Part shown: in pieces, positions 8,245-16,407 of the stretch
How the letters are laid out: each line of letters opens with the position of its first letter
Position numbering within the stretch: position 1 is the stretch's first letter
Made by a program: the position numbers and the translations under genes
Notes under the pieces: generated by a model
Told to the model about the DNA's origin: nothing
The model's database searches: none
What the model saw: only the letters and a program-made list of their open reading frames with translations
NCBI RefSeq assembly: GCF_904063065.1
Contig: NZ_CAJFCL010000008.1
Location: 124,001 to 188,000 of the forward strand
Direction: 5' to 3'
From: Pseudomonas paraversuta
GTDB taxonomy: Bacteria > Pseudomonadota > Gammaproteobacteria > Pseudomonadales > Pseudomonadaceae
Length of the DNA stretch: 64,000 nucleotides

Positions 8245-9555
8245 TTAGCCGCGGGCGGCTGCGATCTTGATCAGTTTGGCGTAATAGAAGCCATCGTGCC
8301 CGCCCTCCTGGGCCAGCAACTGGCGGCCATGGGGCTGCTTGATGCCGAACTGACCGGCGATATCCAGCTCCCGCGCACCCGGCGTACGGGCCAGGAACGC
8401 CTCGATCACCTCGGTGTTTTCGGTCGGCAACGTCGAGCAGGTGGCGTAGAGCAGGATGCCGCCGACTTCCAGGGTTGGCCACATCGCGTCCAGCAATTCA
8501 CCTTGCAGGGTGGCGAGTGCGGCAATGTCGTCCGGTTGGCGGGTCAGCTTGATGTCCGGGTGACGACGAATCACCCCGGTCGCCGAGCACGGCGCATCGA
8601 GCAGAATGCGCTGGAAAGGCTTGCCGTCCCACCAGGTGGCGGTGTCACGGCCATCGGCAGCAATCAGTTCGGCGCTCAGGCCCAGACGCTCAAGGTTTTC
8701 CCGCACCCGTACCAGGCGCTTGGCTTCCAGATCCACCGCCACTACGCCGGCCAGTTCTGGCTCGACCTCAAGAATGTGGCAGGTCTTGCCGCCCGGGGCG
8801 CAGCAGGCATCAAGTACCCGTTGGCCCGGCGCCAGGTCCAGCAGGTCGGCGGCCAGTTGTGCGGCTTCGTCCTGCACGCTGATCCAGCCTTCGGCAAAGC
8901 CCGGCAGGTTGCGTACATCGCAGGGTTCAGCCAGCACAATGCCGTCCTGGCTGAACACGCAGGGCTGAGCTTCGATACCGCTCTCGACCAGCAGTTGCAG
9001 GTAGGCATCACGGGTTTTATGGCGCCGGTTGACCCGCAGAATCATTGGCGGATGCGCGTTGTTGGCGGCGCAAATGGCTTCCCATTGTTGCGGCCAGAAA
9101 GCTTTCAGGGATTTTTGCAGCCAGCGCGGGTGTGCGGTACGCACCACCGGGTCGTGCTCCAGCTCGGTCAGCAGGGCTTCGCTCTCGCGTTGTGCATTAC
9201 GCAGCACGGCGTTGAGCAGGGCTTTGGCCCAGGGTTTTTTCAGCTTGTCAGCACAGCCCACGGTTTCGCCAATGGCGGCGTGGGCCGGAATGCGGGTGTA
9301 CAGCAGTTGATACAGACCCACCAGCAGCAGCGCCTCGACATCGGCGTCGGCCGCCTTGAACGGCTTTTGCAGCAGCTTGTTGGCCAGCGCCGACAAGCGT
9401 GGCTGCCAGCGGGCAGTACCGAATGCCAGATCCTGGGTCAGGCCGCGATCACGGGCCTCAACCTTGTCCAGTTGCAGCGGCAACGAGCTGTTGAGTGATG
9501 CTTTGCCGTTCAGTACTGCAGTCAGTGCCTTGGCGGCGGCCAGACGAGGATTCAT
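8245..9555 (-). CDS. rsmB: 16S rRNA (cytosine-967-C5) methyltransferase
   Basis: Methylates C967 of 16S rRNA using SAM. 436 residues. The N-terminal NusB-like RNA-binding domain spans about 1-150; the methyltransferase domain has the SAM motif VLDACCAPGGKT near 250, DAPCSATG with the first conserved cysteine, and LYATCSTL with the second. Its start overlaps the fmt stop by 4 bp, the usual Pseudomonas arrangement. Confidence 0.97.
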   Translation of the reverse strand: MNPRLAAAKALTAVLNGKASLNSSLPLQLDKVEARDRGLTQDLAFGTARWQPRLSALANKLLQKPFKAADADVEALLLVGLYQLLYTRIPAHAAIGETVGCADKLKKPWAKALLNAVLRNAQRESEALLTELEHDPVVRTAHPRWLQKSLKAFWPQQWEAICAANNAHPPMILRVNRRHKTRDAYLQLLVESGIEAQPCVFSQDGIVLAEPCDVRNLPGFAEGWISVQDEAAQLAADLLDLAPGQRVLDACCAPGGKTCHILEVEPELAGVVAVDLEAKRLVRVRENLERLGLSAELIAADGRDTATWWDGKPFQRILLDAPCSATGVIRRHPDIKLTRQPDDIAALATLQGELLDAMWPTLEVGGILLYATCSTLPTENTEVIEAFLARTPGARELDIAGQFGIKQPHGRQLLAQEGGHDGFYYAKLIKIAAARG

Positions 9556-10511
9556 TGCGCGCTTTCCGTTTGACCGAGGGTAATGCCGACGGCGAATTTC
9601 TCACGGCGACTGTTGAAAAAATCGCTGAAGTTCAGCGCTTTACCGCCGGGCAATTGCAGACGTGTCAGGCACAACGCGCCTTCACCGCAGCCGACGATCA
9701 GGCCGTCTTTGCTCGCTGCGAGGATTTGTCCCGGTGCGCCCCGGGCGTCGGCGACAGTGGCGGCCAGTACTTTCAGAGCTTCGCCATTGAGTGTGCTGTG
9801 GCAAATCGGCCACGGATTGAAAGCCCGAACCAGACGCTCCAGCTCCACTGCCGGGCGGCTCCAGTCGATGCGCGCCTCGTCTTTATTCAGCTTGTGGGCG
9901 TAGGTGGCCAGACTGTCGTCCTGCACTTCGCCTTGCAGCGTGCCTGCTGCCAGGCCTGCGATTGCTTCAATCACCGCAGGTGGGCCCAGTTCGGCCAGAC
10001 GGTCGTGCAGGCTGCCACCTGTGTCTGCACCGGTGATCGGGGTGACGGTCTTGAGCAGCATCGGGCCGGTGTCCAGACCCGCCTCCATGCGCATCACGGT
10101 CACGCCGCTTTCGCTATCGCCGGCCTCGATGGCCCGCTGAATCGGCGCCGCCCCGCGCCAGCGTGGCAGCAAGGAGGCATGGCTGTTGATACAGCCCAGG
10201 CGCGGAATATCCAGCACCACTTGCGGCAGGATCAGACCGTAGGCCACCACCACCAGCAAGTCGGGCTTGAGGGCTGCCAGCTCGGCTTGAGCCTCGGGAG
10301 CCCGCAGCGTGGGCGGCTGCATGACAGCGATGTGGTGTTCCAGCGCCAGTTGCTTGACCGGGCTCGGCATCAGCTTTTGCCCGCGCCCGGCCGGGCGATC
10401 CGGCTGGGTGTAGACCGCGACGATCTCGTAAGGGCTGTCGAGCAGCGCCTTGAGGTGTTCCGCGGCGAATTCCGGGGTGCCGGCAAATACGATGCGCAGT
10501 GGCTCAGTCAT
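9552..10511 (-). CDS. fmt: Methionyl-tRNA formyltransferase
   Basis: Formylates Met-tRNA(fMet) from 10-formyl-THF for translation initiation. 319 residues. Catalytic residues by alignment with the E. coli enzyme: Asn109, His111 and Asp147, in INSHASLLPRWRGAAPIQ and GLDTGP. The C-terminal OB-like domain is present. def, whose product removes the formyl group, lies 211 bp upstream on the same strand; a large palindrome fills the gap. Confidence 0.98.
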   Translation of the reverse strand: MTEPLRIVFAGTPEFAAEHLKALLDSPYEIVAVYTQPDRPAGRGQKLMPSPVKQLALEHHIAVMQPPTLRAPEAQAELAALKPDLLVVVAYGLILPQVVLDIPRLGCINSHASLLPRWRGAAPIQRAIEAGDSESGVTVMRMEAGLDTGPMLLKTVTPITGADTGGSLHDRLAELGPPAVIEAIAGLAAGTLQGEVQDDSLATYAHKLNKDEARIDWSRPAVELERLVRAFNPWPICHSTLNGEALKVLAATVADARGAPGQILAASKDGLIVGCGEGALCLTRLQLPGGKALNFSDFFNSRREKFAVGITLGQTESAQ

Positions 10512-10558
10512 GAATTACTCACTTGGAATGGGGGGGCGGGAGTAATCCCGATAGATGC

Positions 10559-10709
10559 CTGTAGTCGCTGTCGAGGTACGAGGCTGCGATCAGGTTCGAC
10601 GCAGCTCTCGTCAATCACTCAACTTCGGTATGCCAGGCACTTGGGAATAGCTGGCTTTACGGGCTCTGCCCGATCGCAGCCTTAGTGCCTGGGCAGCGAC
10701 TACAGAATT
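10559..10709. repeat. Large imperfect palindrome of a separate REP family
   Basis: The left arm carries CTGTAGTCGCTG followed by GAGGCTGCGATC; the right arm carries GATCGCAGCCT and CAGCGACTACAG, about 80 bp apart. The core GTAGTCGCTG differs from the GTAGGAGCGAGC repeats elsewhere. It fills the fmt-def gap and would fold into a long hairpin in the def-fmt transcript. Confidence 0.7.
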
Positions 10710-10722
10710 GAGATAAGGACTA

Positions 10723-11229
10723 TCAAGCGTTCTGGCGGTGCAGTTTTTCCAGCTTCTTCTTGATCCGGTCACGCTTGAGCGTAGACAGATAATCGACGAA
10801 CAGCTTGCCATTGAGGTGGTCGCATTCGTGCTGGATGCACACGGCCAGCAGGCCTTCGGCGATCATTTCGAAAGGTTTGCCGTCACGGTCCAGCGCCTTG
10901 ATTTTTACCCGCTGCGGGCGGTCAACGTTTTCGTAGTAACCCGGTACCGAGAGGCAGCCTTCCTGATACTGGCCCATCTCGTCGGTGAGCATTTCAAGAT
11001 CGGGGTTGATCAGCACCAGCGGTTCGCTGCGGTCTTCGCTCAGGTCCATGACGACAATGCGTTTATGCACGTTGACCTGAGTCGCGGCCAGGCCAATGCC
11101 CGGCGCCTCGTACATGGTTTCAAACATGTCATCGATCAACTGACGGACTTCGTCGTCCACAACCGCCACGGGTTTGGCGATGGTGCGCAGACGCGAGTCT
11201 GGGAATTCGAGGATGTTTAAAATAGCCAT
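10723..11229 (-). CDS. def: Peptide deformylase
   Basis: Iron/zinc hydrolase that removes the N-formyl group from new proteins. 168 residues from ATG 11229, where the family N-terminus MAILNILEFPD begins. The three motifs are GIGLAATQ (44-51), EGCLSVPG with metal ligand Cys92, and QHECDHLNG with ligands His134 and His138 and catalytic Glu135. It heads the def-fmt-rsmB-trkA direction of transcription. Confidence 0.97.
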   Translation of the reverse strand: MAILNILEFPDSRLRTIAKPVAVVDDEVRQLIDDMFETMYEAPGIGLAATQVNVHKRIVVMDLSEDRSEPLVLINPDLEMLTDEMGQYQEGCLSVPGYYENVDRPQRVKIKALDRDGKPFEMIAEGLLAVCIQHECDHLNGKLFVDYLSTLKRDRIKKKLEKLHRQNA

Positions 11230-11625
11230 AAGTTTGATTGATGCACTGTGTGAAAGATTCAAAAACGGTTGTCAGGTGGTCCTGAGGACATCGGGCAACC
11301 TGTGCAAAACGTCTCCTTCAGAGATAGCCCGCTCGGGCTCTGGCGTTTCACGCGAACGCACATAATAAAGGGATTCAGCAACGGATGAAACGACTAGCTG
11401 CCGGGCTGCCCGCGACTGGCCCGGGCCAGGGTGTGTCGCAGTTTGAAACCTATGGCCACCGGCTCTGCCAGTCACTTCACTAAAATTGGGTTTCCACGTG
11501 CTGTTTCAAGGGCAGACCGGCCGTTCAGGAGGGTCTTTCCGGGCGTTTTCCAAACAACTTGTCAACAGACTTATCCACAGGTTGTGCTGTCTTTGAAGGC
11601 GCTGAAACCGATCAAGGATGATCCC
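11230..11625. other. Intergenic region between def and dprA; expected LysM gene absent
   Basis: 396 bp without a convincing gene. The dprA frame is open through part of it, but the translated residues look nothing like DprA. In P. aeruginosa the LysM gene PA0020 lies here; I find neither LysM motifs nor its C-terminal residues in any frame. The segment carries a perfect DnaA-box 9-mer TTATCCACA at 11571-11579, and must hold the divergent promoters of def and dprA, which I cannot place with confidence. Confidence 0.55.
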
Positions 11626-12723
11626 ATGCCGCTGCCTGAAATTTCCCCTGCCGAACTCGAAGCCCGCCTGCGTTTACATCGTTTGCCCGAGGTCGGGCCC
11701 CGGCGTTTTTACACCCTGCTCAGTGCATTCGGTTCGGCCAGCTCGGCGCTGAGTGCGCCCGCCAGTGCCTGGTCCGCCCTGGGGTTGCCGGCGGGCTGTG
11801 CCCAGGCCAGGCGCAGCCCGCAAGTTCGTGACGGTGCCAGCGCTGCATTGCGCTGGCTTGAGAGCTCCAGCCAGCATGTGCTGCTGCACGACCGGGCAAA
11901 TTATCCGGCCTTGTTGGGGGAACTCAGCGATGCGCCACCGTTGCTGTTCGTGGCGGGAGATCCGGGCATTCTGGAAAAACCGCAATTGGCGATGGTCGGT
12001 AGCCGACGTGCATCAAGGCCGGGTCTGGACACTGCTGCGGCCTTTTCCCGCTGTCTGGCCGGGGCTGGATTTGTGATTACCAGCGGGCTGGCGGCGGGTA
12101 TCGATGCTGCTGCACATGAAGCGGCGCTGGGCATTGGCGGGCAGACTGTGGGGGTGTTGGGCACCGGCCTGGAAAAACTTTATCCACAGCGCCATCGCGC
12201 CCTGGCCGATGCGATGATTGCCAGTGGCAGCGCGGTGGTTTCGGAGTTCCCTCTGGACGCCGGGCCACTGCCGGCCAACTTCCCGCGCCGTAACCGCATT
12301 ATCAGCGGCTTGTCGCTGGGGGTACTGGTGGTCGAGGCCAGTGTCGCCAGCGGTTCGCTGATCACTGCCCGGCTGGCCGCCGAACAGGGGCGTGAGGTCT
12401 ACGCGATGCCGGGTTCTATCCACCATCCGGGCGCGCGGGGCTGTCATCAACTGATTCGCGATGGCGCCACCCTGGTGGAAACCGTCGAGCACATTCTGGA
12501 GCAGCTGCGTGGCTGGCGCTCGATGCCGATTACCACTACGGATCAGCTCGCGTCAGTCTGTCATCCGTTAGTGCAATTGTTGCAGGCAGCGCCTCACACC
12601 AGCGAAGCCCTGGTCAGCGCCAGCGGTTGGGACTTGCCCCGATTGCTCGCCGCGTTGACCGAACTGGAGCTGGAGGGGCATGTGGTGCTGGAGGGGGGGC
12701 GTTGGTTTGCTCGCCCCAGCTAA
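11626..12723 (+). CDS. dprA: DNA-processing protein DprA (Smf)
   Basis: Binds incoming single-stranded DNA and loads RecA during natural transformation. 365 residues from ATG 11626, preceded by AAGGA; the upstream open frame is not DprA-like. An N-terminal SAM-like helical domain (about 1-75) precedes the Rossmann-like core, with VGSRRASRPGL, SGLAAGIDAAAHEAAL and the tail AMPGSIHHPGARGCHQLIRDGA. A C-terminal winged-helix domain follows (about 300-365). tsaC starts 35 bp downstream, as in most gammaproteobacteria. Confidence 0.95.
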   Translation: MPLPEISPAELEARLRLHRLPEVGPRRFYTLLSAFGSASSALSAPASAWSALGLPAGCAQARRSPQVRDGASAALRWLESSSQHVLLHDRANYPALLGELSDAPPLLFVAGDPGILEKPQLAMVGSRRASRPGLDTAAAFSRCLAGAGFVITSGLAAGIDAAAHEAALGIGGQTVGVLGTGLEKLYPQRHRALADAMIASGSAVVSEFPLDAGPLPANFPRRNRIISGLSLGVLVVEASVASGSLITARLAAEQGREVYAMPGSIHHPGARGCHQLIRDGATLVETVEHILEQLRGWRSMPITTTDQLASVCHPLVQLLQAAPHTSEALVSASGWDLPRLLAALTELELEGHVVLEGGRWFARPS

Positions 12724-12758
12724 GTACACTGCGCACAGCACATATCCGGAGACATTCA

Positions 12759-13316
12759 ATGATCAGCACCTGGCGCGTCCAACAAGCGGCAAGAGCCATT
12801 CGCGCAGGCGCGGTGATCGCCTATCCAACCGAAGCTGTTTGGGGTTTGGGATGCGACCCGTGGGACGAAGAAGCAGTTGAGCGTTTGCTGGCTATCAAGT
12901 CGCGACCTGTGGATAAGGGCCTGATTCTGGTGGCCGACAACATTCATCAGTTCGACTTTCTGTTTGAGGATTTCCCGCAGAAATGGCTCGACCGCATGGC
13001 CAGTACCTGGCCGGGGCCCAATACCTGGCTGGTGCCGCATCAGGGCTTGTTGCCGCAATGGATCACCGGTGTGCACGACACCGTGGCCTTGCGAGTGAGC
13101 GATCACCCCCAGGTGCGCGAATTGTGTTCGCTGGTGGGGCCGATCGTTTCGACTTCAGCCAACCCTGCGGGATTGCCTGCTGCGCGCACGCGGTTGAAGG
13201 TTGAGCAGTACTTTCGCGGGCAGGTCGACCATGTATTGGGCGGTAATCTGGGCGGACGGAAAAATCCGAGCCTGATCCGTGATTTGGCTACCGGCAAGGT
13301 CGTACGCCCGTCTTAA
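12759..13316 (+). CDS. tsaC: L-threonylcarbamoyladenylate synthase TsaC
   Basis: Makes threonylcarbamoyl-AMP from threonine, bicarbonate and ATP for the t6A37 modification of ANN-decoding tRNAs. 185 residues from ATG 12759 after a CCGGAGA ribosome site. YrdC-fold signatures are visible: GGVIAYPTE-type start (GAVIAYPTEAVWGLGCDP), SRPVDKGLILVA, WPGPNTWLVP and SNPAGLPAAR-like SANPAGLPAARTR near the C-terminus. Confidence 0.95.
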   Translation: MISTWRVQQAARAIRAGAVIAYPTEAVWGLGCDPWDEEAVERLLAIKSRPVDKGLILVADNIHQFDFLFEDFPQKWLDRMASTWPGPNTWLVPHQGLLPQWITGVHDTVALRVSDHPQVRELCSLVGPIVSTSANPAGLPAARTRLKVEQYFRGQVDHVLGGNLGGRKNPSLIRDLATGKVVRPS

Positions 13317-13341
13317 CAAACCTGTAGCAGCGCCCCAGACT

Positions 13342-13422
13342 CTGTAGGAGCGAGCTTTTCCTCGAAATCGCTAAAAGCTCGCGAGGCAAGCTCGCTCCTA
13401 CAGATGGGAGCTCGCTCCTACA
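13342..13422. repeat. REP palindrome with an extra half copy
   Basis: CTGTAGGAGCGAGC (from 13342) pairs with GCTCGCTCCTACAG (to 13402); a further half unit GAGCTCGCTCCTACAG follows to 13422. It separates the convergent ends of tsaC and qor. Confidence 0.85.
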
Positions 13423-13436
13423 GGGGGGTGGGGGGA

Positions 13437-14414
13437 TCAAGGCACCAGAATGGTCGACCCGGTGGTGCGACGTGCCGACAATTCGGTCTGCGCCTTGGCC
13501 GCGTCACTCAGCGCAAAACGCTGGCTGATGTCGATCTGGATTTTGCCACTGCGGATCATTCCGAACAGCTCATCGGCCATCGCTTGCAGCTTTTCAGGGC
13601 TGCTGGCGTAGCTCGCCAGGGTCGGGCGGGTCACGTACAGCGAGCCCTTCTGCGACAAGATCCCCAGGTTCACCCCGGTCACCGCGCCCGACGCATTGCC
13701 AAAACTGACCATCAGCCCCCGTGGTGCCAGGCAGTCGAGTGAGGTAAGCCAGGTGTCCTTGCCAACACCGTCGTACACCACCGGGCATTTTTTGCCGTCG
13801 GTCAGTTCCAGCACCCGGCGGGCTACATCTTCATGGCTGTAGTCGATGGTTTCCCATGCGCCCAGTGCTTTGGCGTGGGCGGCCTTTTCTGCCGAGCTGA
13901 CAGTGCCGATCAACTTCACGCCCAGGGCTTTTGCCCATTGGCAGGCGATCGACCCGACGCCACCCGCGGCGGCGTGGAACAGAATGGTTTCACCGCCTTT
14001 GAGTTCGTAGGTCTGGCGCAGCAAGTATTGGGTGGTCAGCCCTTTGAGCATTACGCCAGCGGCTTGCTCAAACGAAATGTCCTCAGGCAGCTTCACCACA
14101 TTGGCGGCAGGCAATACATGCAAGTCGCTGTACGCGCCCAGCGGTCCGGTGCCGTAAGCCACACGATCGCCGACTTTAACGTTGTGCACTTCACTGCCTA
14201 CCGCATCGACAATGCCTGCGCCTTCATTGCCCAGCCCGGACGGCAGCTCGGGTAGCGGGTACAAGCCGTTTCTGTAATAGGTATCGATGAAGTTGAGGCC
14301 GATGGCCTGGTTGCGTACGCGCACTTGCAGCGGGCCCGGCTCTGCGGGCTGGTAGTCGACATACTCAAGTACTTCCGGTCCGCCGTGGTTCCGAAACTGG
14401 ATACGCTTAGCCAT
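13437..14414 (-). CDS. qor: NADPH:quinone oxidoreductase
   Basis: Zinc-independent medium-chain dehydrogenase/reductase that reduces quinones with NADPH in the cytosol. 325 residues from ATG 14414; the open frame begins 39 bases earlier but MAKRIQFRNHGGPEVL is the family start. The GroES-like N-terminal domain holds NQAIGLNFIDTYYRNGLYP; the cofactor site is AAAGGVGSIACQWAKALG near residue 150. Equivalent of PA0023, divergent from hemF. Confidence 0.93.
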   Translation of the reverse strand: MAKRIQFRNHGGPEVLEYVDYQPAEPGPLQVRVRNQAIGLNFIDTYYRNGLYPLPELPSGLGNEGAGIVDAVGSEVHNVKVGDRVAYGTGPLGAYSDLHVLPAANVVKLPEDISFEQAAGVMLKGLTTQYLLRQTYELKGGETILFHAAAGGVGSIACQWAKALGVKLIGTVSSAEKAAHAKALGAWETIDYSHEDVARRVLELTDGKKCPVVYDGVGKDTWLTSLDCLAPRGLMVSFGNASGAVTGVNLGILSQKGSLYVTRPTLASYASSPEKLQAMADELFGMIRSGKIQIDISQRFALSDAAKAQTELSARRTTGSTILVP

Positions 14415-14575
14415 CTGCACTGTCCTTGCTGAATTGACGAGGCCACTATCCAACGCTTAAGCGTGATCTTCGTCAACTGCGGTGAAGCTGGGTGCGGTGT
14501 TATGCTAGCGGCCTTTGCCGCCGGCCCCGCTCTGAATGATGTGCCGCGTCGCTTGGCCCGATTTAAGGTGATGTC

Positions 14576-15502
14576 ATGACTACCCGCACCGAGGCTGTAA
14601 AAGCCTACCTGCTCGACCTTCAAGACCGCATTTGCGCTGCTCTGCAGACTGAAGACGGTGGCACCCCGTTCGTCGAAGACGCCTGGGAGCGCCCGGCAGG
14701 CGGTGGGGGTCGCACCCGTGTGATGGAAAACGGCAACCTGATTGAAAAAGGCGGGGTTAACTTTTCCCACGTATTTGGTAGCGGCTTGCCGCCTTCAGCC
14801 AGCGCCCATCGCCCGGAACTGGCCGGACGTGGTTTTGAAGCCCTGGGTGTGTCGCTGGTGATCCATCCGCACAACCCCCATGTGCCGACGTCCCACGCCA
14901 ACGTACGCTTTTTTATTGCCGAAAAAGAAGGCGAAGAGCCGGTGTGGTGGTTTGGCGGCGGCTTTGACCTCACCCCCTACTACGCCGTTGAAGAAGACTG
15001 CGTGCACTGGCACCGGGTGGCCGAACAGGCCTGCGCACCCTTTGGCGCAGACGTGTACCCGCGCTACAAGGCCTGGTGCGACAGCTACTTTCACATCAAG
15101 CACCGCAACGAGCCCCGCGGTATCGGCGGCCTGTTCTTTGATGACCTGAACCAGTGGGACTTCGACACCTGCTTTGCCTTTATTCGCGCCATTGGCGACG
15201 CCTATATCGACGCCTATCTGCCGATTGTTCAACGCCGCAAAAACGACGAATACACGGTCAAGCAGCGTGAGTTCCAGGAGTTTCGCCGTGGCCGCTACGT
15301 CGAGTTCAACCTGGTCTATGACCGTGGCACCCTGTTCGGCCTGCAATCAGGCGGCCGTACCGAGTCGATCCTGATGTCGCTGCCGCCGCAAGTTCGCTGG
15401 AGTTACGACTGGAAAGCCGAACCTGGCAGCGAAGAAGCACGTCTTACCGACTATTTTCTGCAAGATCGTGACTGGCTGGCATTGTCCGGGGAACCTGTCT
15501 GA
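14576..15502 (+). CDS. hemF: Oxygen-dependent coproporphyrinogen III oxidase
   Basis: Decarboxylates coproporphyrinogen III to protoporphyrinogen IX with O2, for haem synthesis. 308 residues, usual length. Conserved stretches include GGGRTRVMENGNLIEKGGVNFS (41-62), HPHNPHVPTSHANVR, WWFGGGFDLTPYY, and KHRNEPRGIGGLFFDDLN. Its stop shares a base with the aroE start (TGATG), so the two are translated as a coupled pair. Confidence 0.98.
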   Translation: MTTRTEAVKAYLLDLQDRICAALQTEDGGTPFVEDAWERPAGGGGRTRVMENGNLIEKGGVNFSHVFGSGLPPSASAHRPELAGRGFEALGVSLVIHPHNPHVPTSHANVRFFIAEKEGEEPVWWFGGGFDLTPYYAVEEDCVHWHRVAEQACAPFGADVYPRYKAWCDSYFHIKHRNEPRGIGGLFFDDLNQWDFDTCFAFIRAIGDAYIDAYLPIVQRRKNDEYTVKQREFQEFRRGRYVEFNLVYDRGTLFGLQSGGRTESILMSLPPQVRWSYDWKAEPGSEEARLTDYFLQDRDWLALSGEPV

Positions 15503-16323
15503 TGGACAGTTACGTGGTTTTTGGCAACCCGATTGCCCACAGCAAATCCCCGGTACTGCACCGACTGTTTGCCGAGCAGACTGCCCAGTCCATGCAGTAC
15601 GAGACCTTGTTGGCGCCGCTGGATGATTTTGCTGGCTGTGCTTCGGCGTTTTTTCGCCAGGGTCGCGGCGCCAACGTCACGGTGCCCTTCAAGGAAGACG
15701 CCTACCGTCTGGCCAGCAGCCTTACGCCGCGGGCGCAAAGGGCTGGCGCAGTCAACACCCTGAGCAAACTGGCTGACGGCACATTGCTGGGTGACAACAC
15801 CGACGGCGCGGGGCTGGTGCGTGATTTGACGGTGAATGCGGGCTTCAGTCTCAAGGGCAAACGCATTCTGCTGCTGGGCGCCGGGGGTGCAGTAAGGGGT
15901 GCCCTCGAACCTTTACTGGCCGAGCAGCCGGCGTCGGTCACCATAGCCAATCGCACGGTAGAAAAAGCCGAAGTACTGGCCGAACTGTTCAGCGATCTGG
16001 GACCAGTGGCCGCCAGCGGCTATGACTGGCTGCGCGAACCGGTCGACCTGATCATCAATGCCACCTCGGCCAGCCTGGCCGGAGAATTGCCGCCGATTGC
16101 CAGCAGCCTGATCGAGCCGGGTAAAACCCTGTGCTACGACATGATGTACGGCAAGCAGCAGACGCCGTTTTGCGCGTGGGCGGTCGAGCACGGCGCGGGT
16201 CAGGTCATGGACGGTCTGGGGATGCTGGCCGAGCAGGCGGGCGAAGCGTTCTTCCTGTGGCGCGGAGTGCGCCCGGATACAGCGCCAGCACTGGCTGAAC
16301 TGCGCCGGTTACTGGCGCTGTAA
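15502..16323 (+). CDS. aroE: Shikimate dehydrogenase (NADP+)
   Basis: Reduces 3-dehydroshikimate to shikimate in the aromatic amino acid pathway. 273 residues. The substrate site is seen in FGNPIAHSKSP (7-17), catalytic Lys64 in NVTVPFKEDAY and Asp101 in GDNTDGAG; the NADP site is LLGAGGAVRGAL near 120-131, followed by NRTVEKAE typical of NADP binding. Coupled to hemF by overlapping stop/start. Confidence 0.97.
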   Translation: MDSYVVFGNPIAHSKSPVLHRLFAEQTAQSMQYETLLAPLDDFAGCASAFFRQGRGANVTVPFKEDAYRLASSLTPRAQRAGAVNTLSKLADGTLLGDNTDGAGLVRDLTVNAGFSLKGKRILLLGAGGAVRGALEPLLAEQPASVTIANRTVEKAEVLAELFSDLGPVAASGYDWLREPVDLIINATSASLAGELPPIASSLIEPGKTLCYDMMYGKQQTPFCAWAVEHGAGQVMDGLGMLAEQAGEAFFLWRGVRPDTAPALAELRRLLAL

Positions 16324-16337
16324 CCGCCACCCCAATC

Positions 16338-16398
16338 CTGTAGGAGCGAGCTTGCTCGCGAGCTCTTGGCTGCTGGTTCAAAAGCTCGCTCCTACAGG
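16338..16398. repeat. REP palindrome
   Basis: CCTGTAGGAGCGAGC pairs perfectly with GCTCGCTCCTACAGG, with about 30 bp between. It sits between the convergent aroE and SulP genes. Confidence 0.88.
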
Positions 16399-16407
16399 GG
16401 TACAGGT

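Noticed and set aside
11492..11507. CACGTG-centred sequence upstream of dprA as a parS site
   Set aside because: Only about 9 of 16 positions match the ParB site, close to background.
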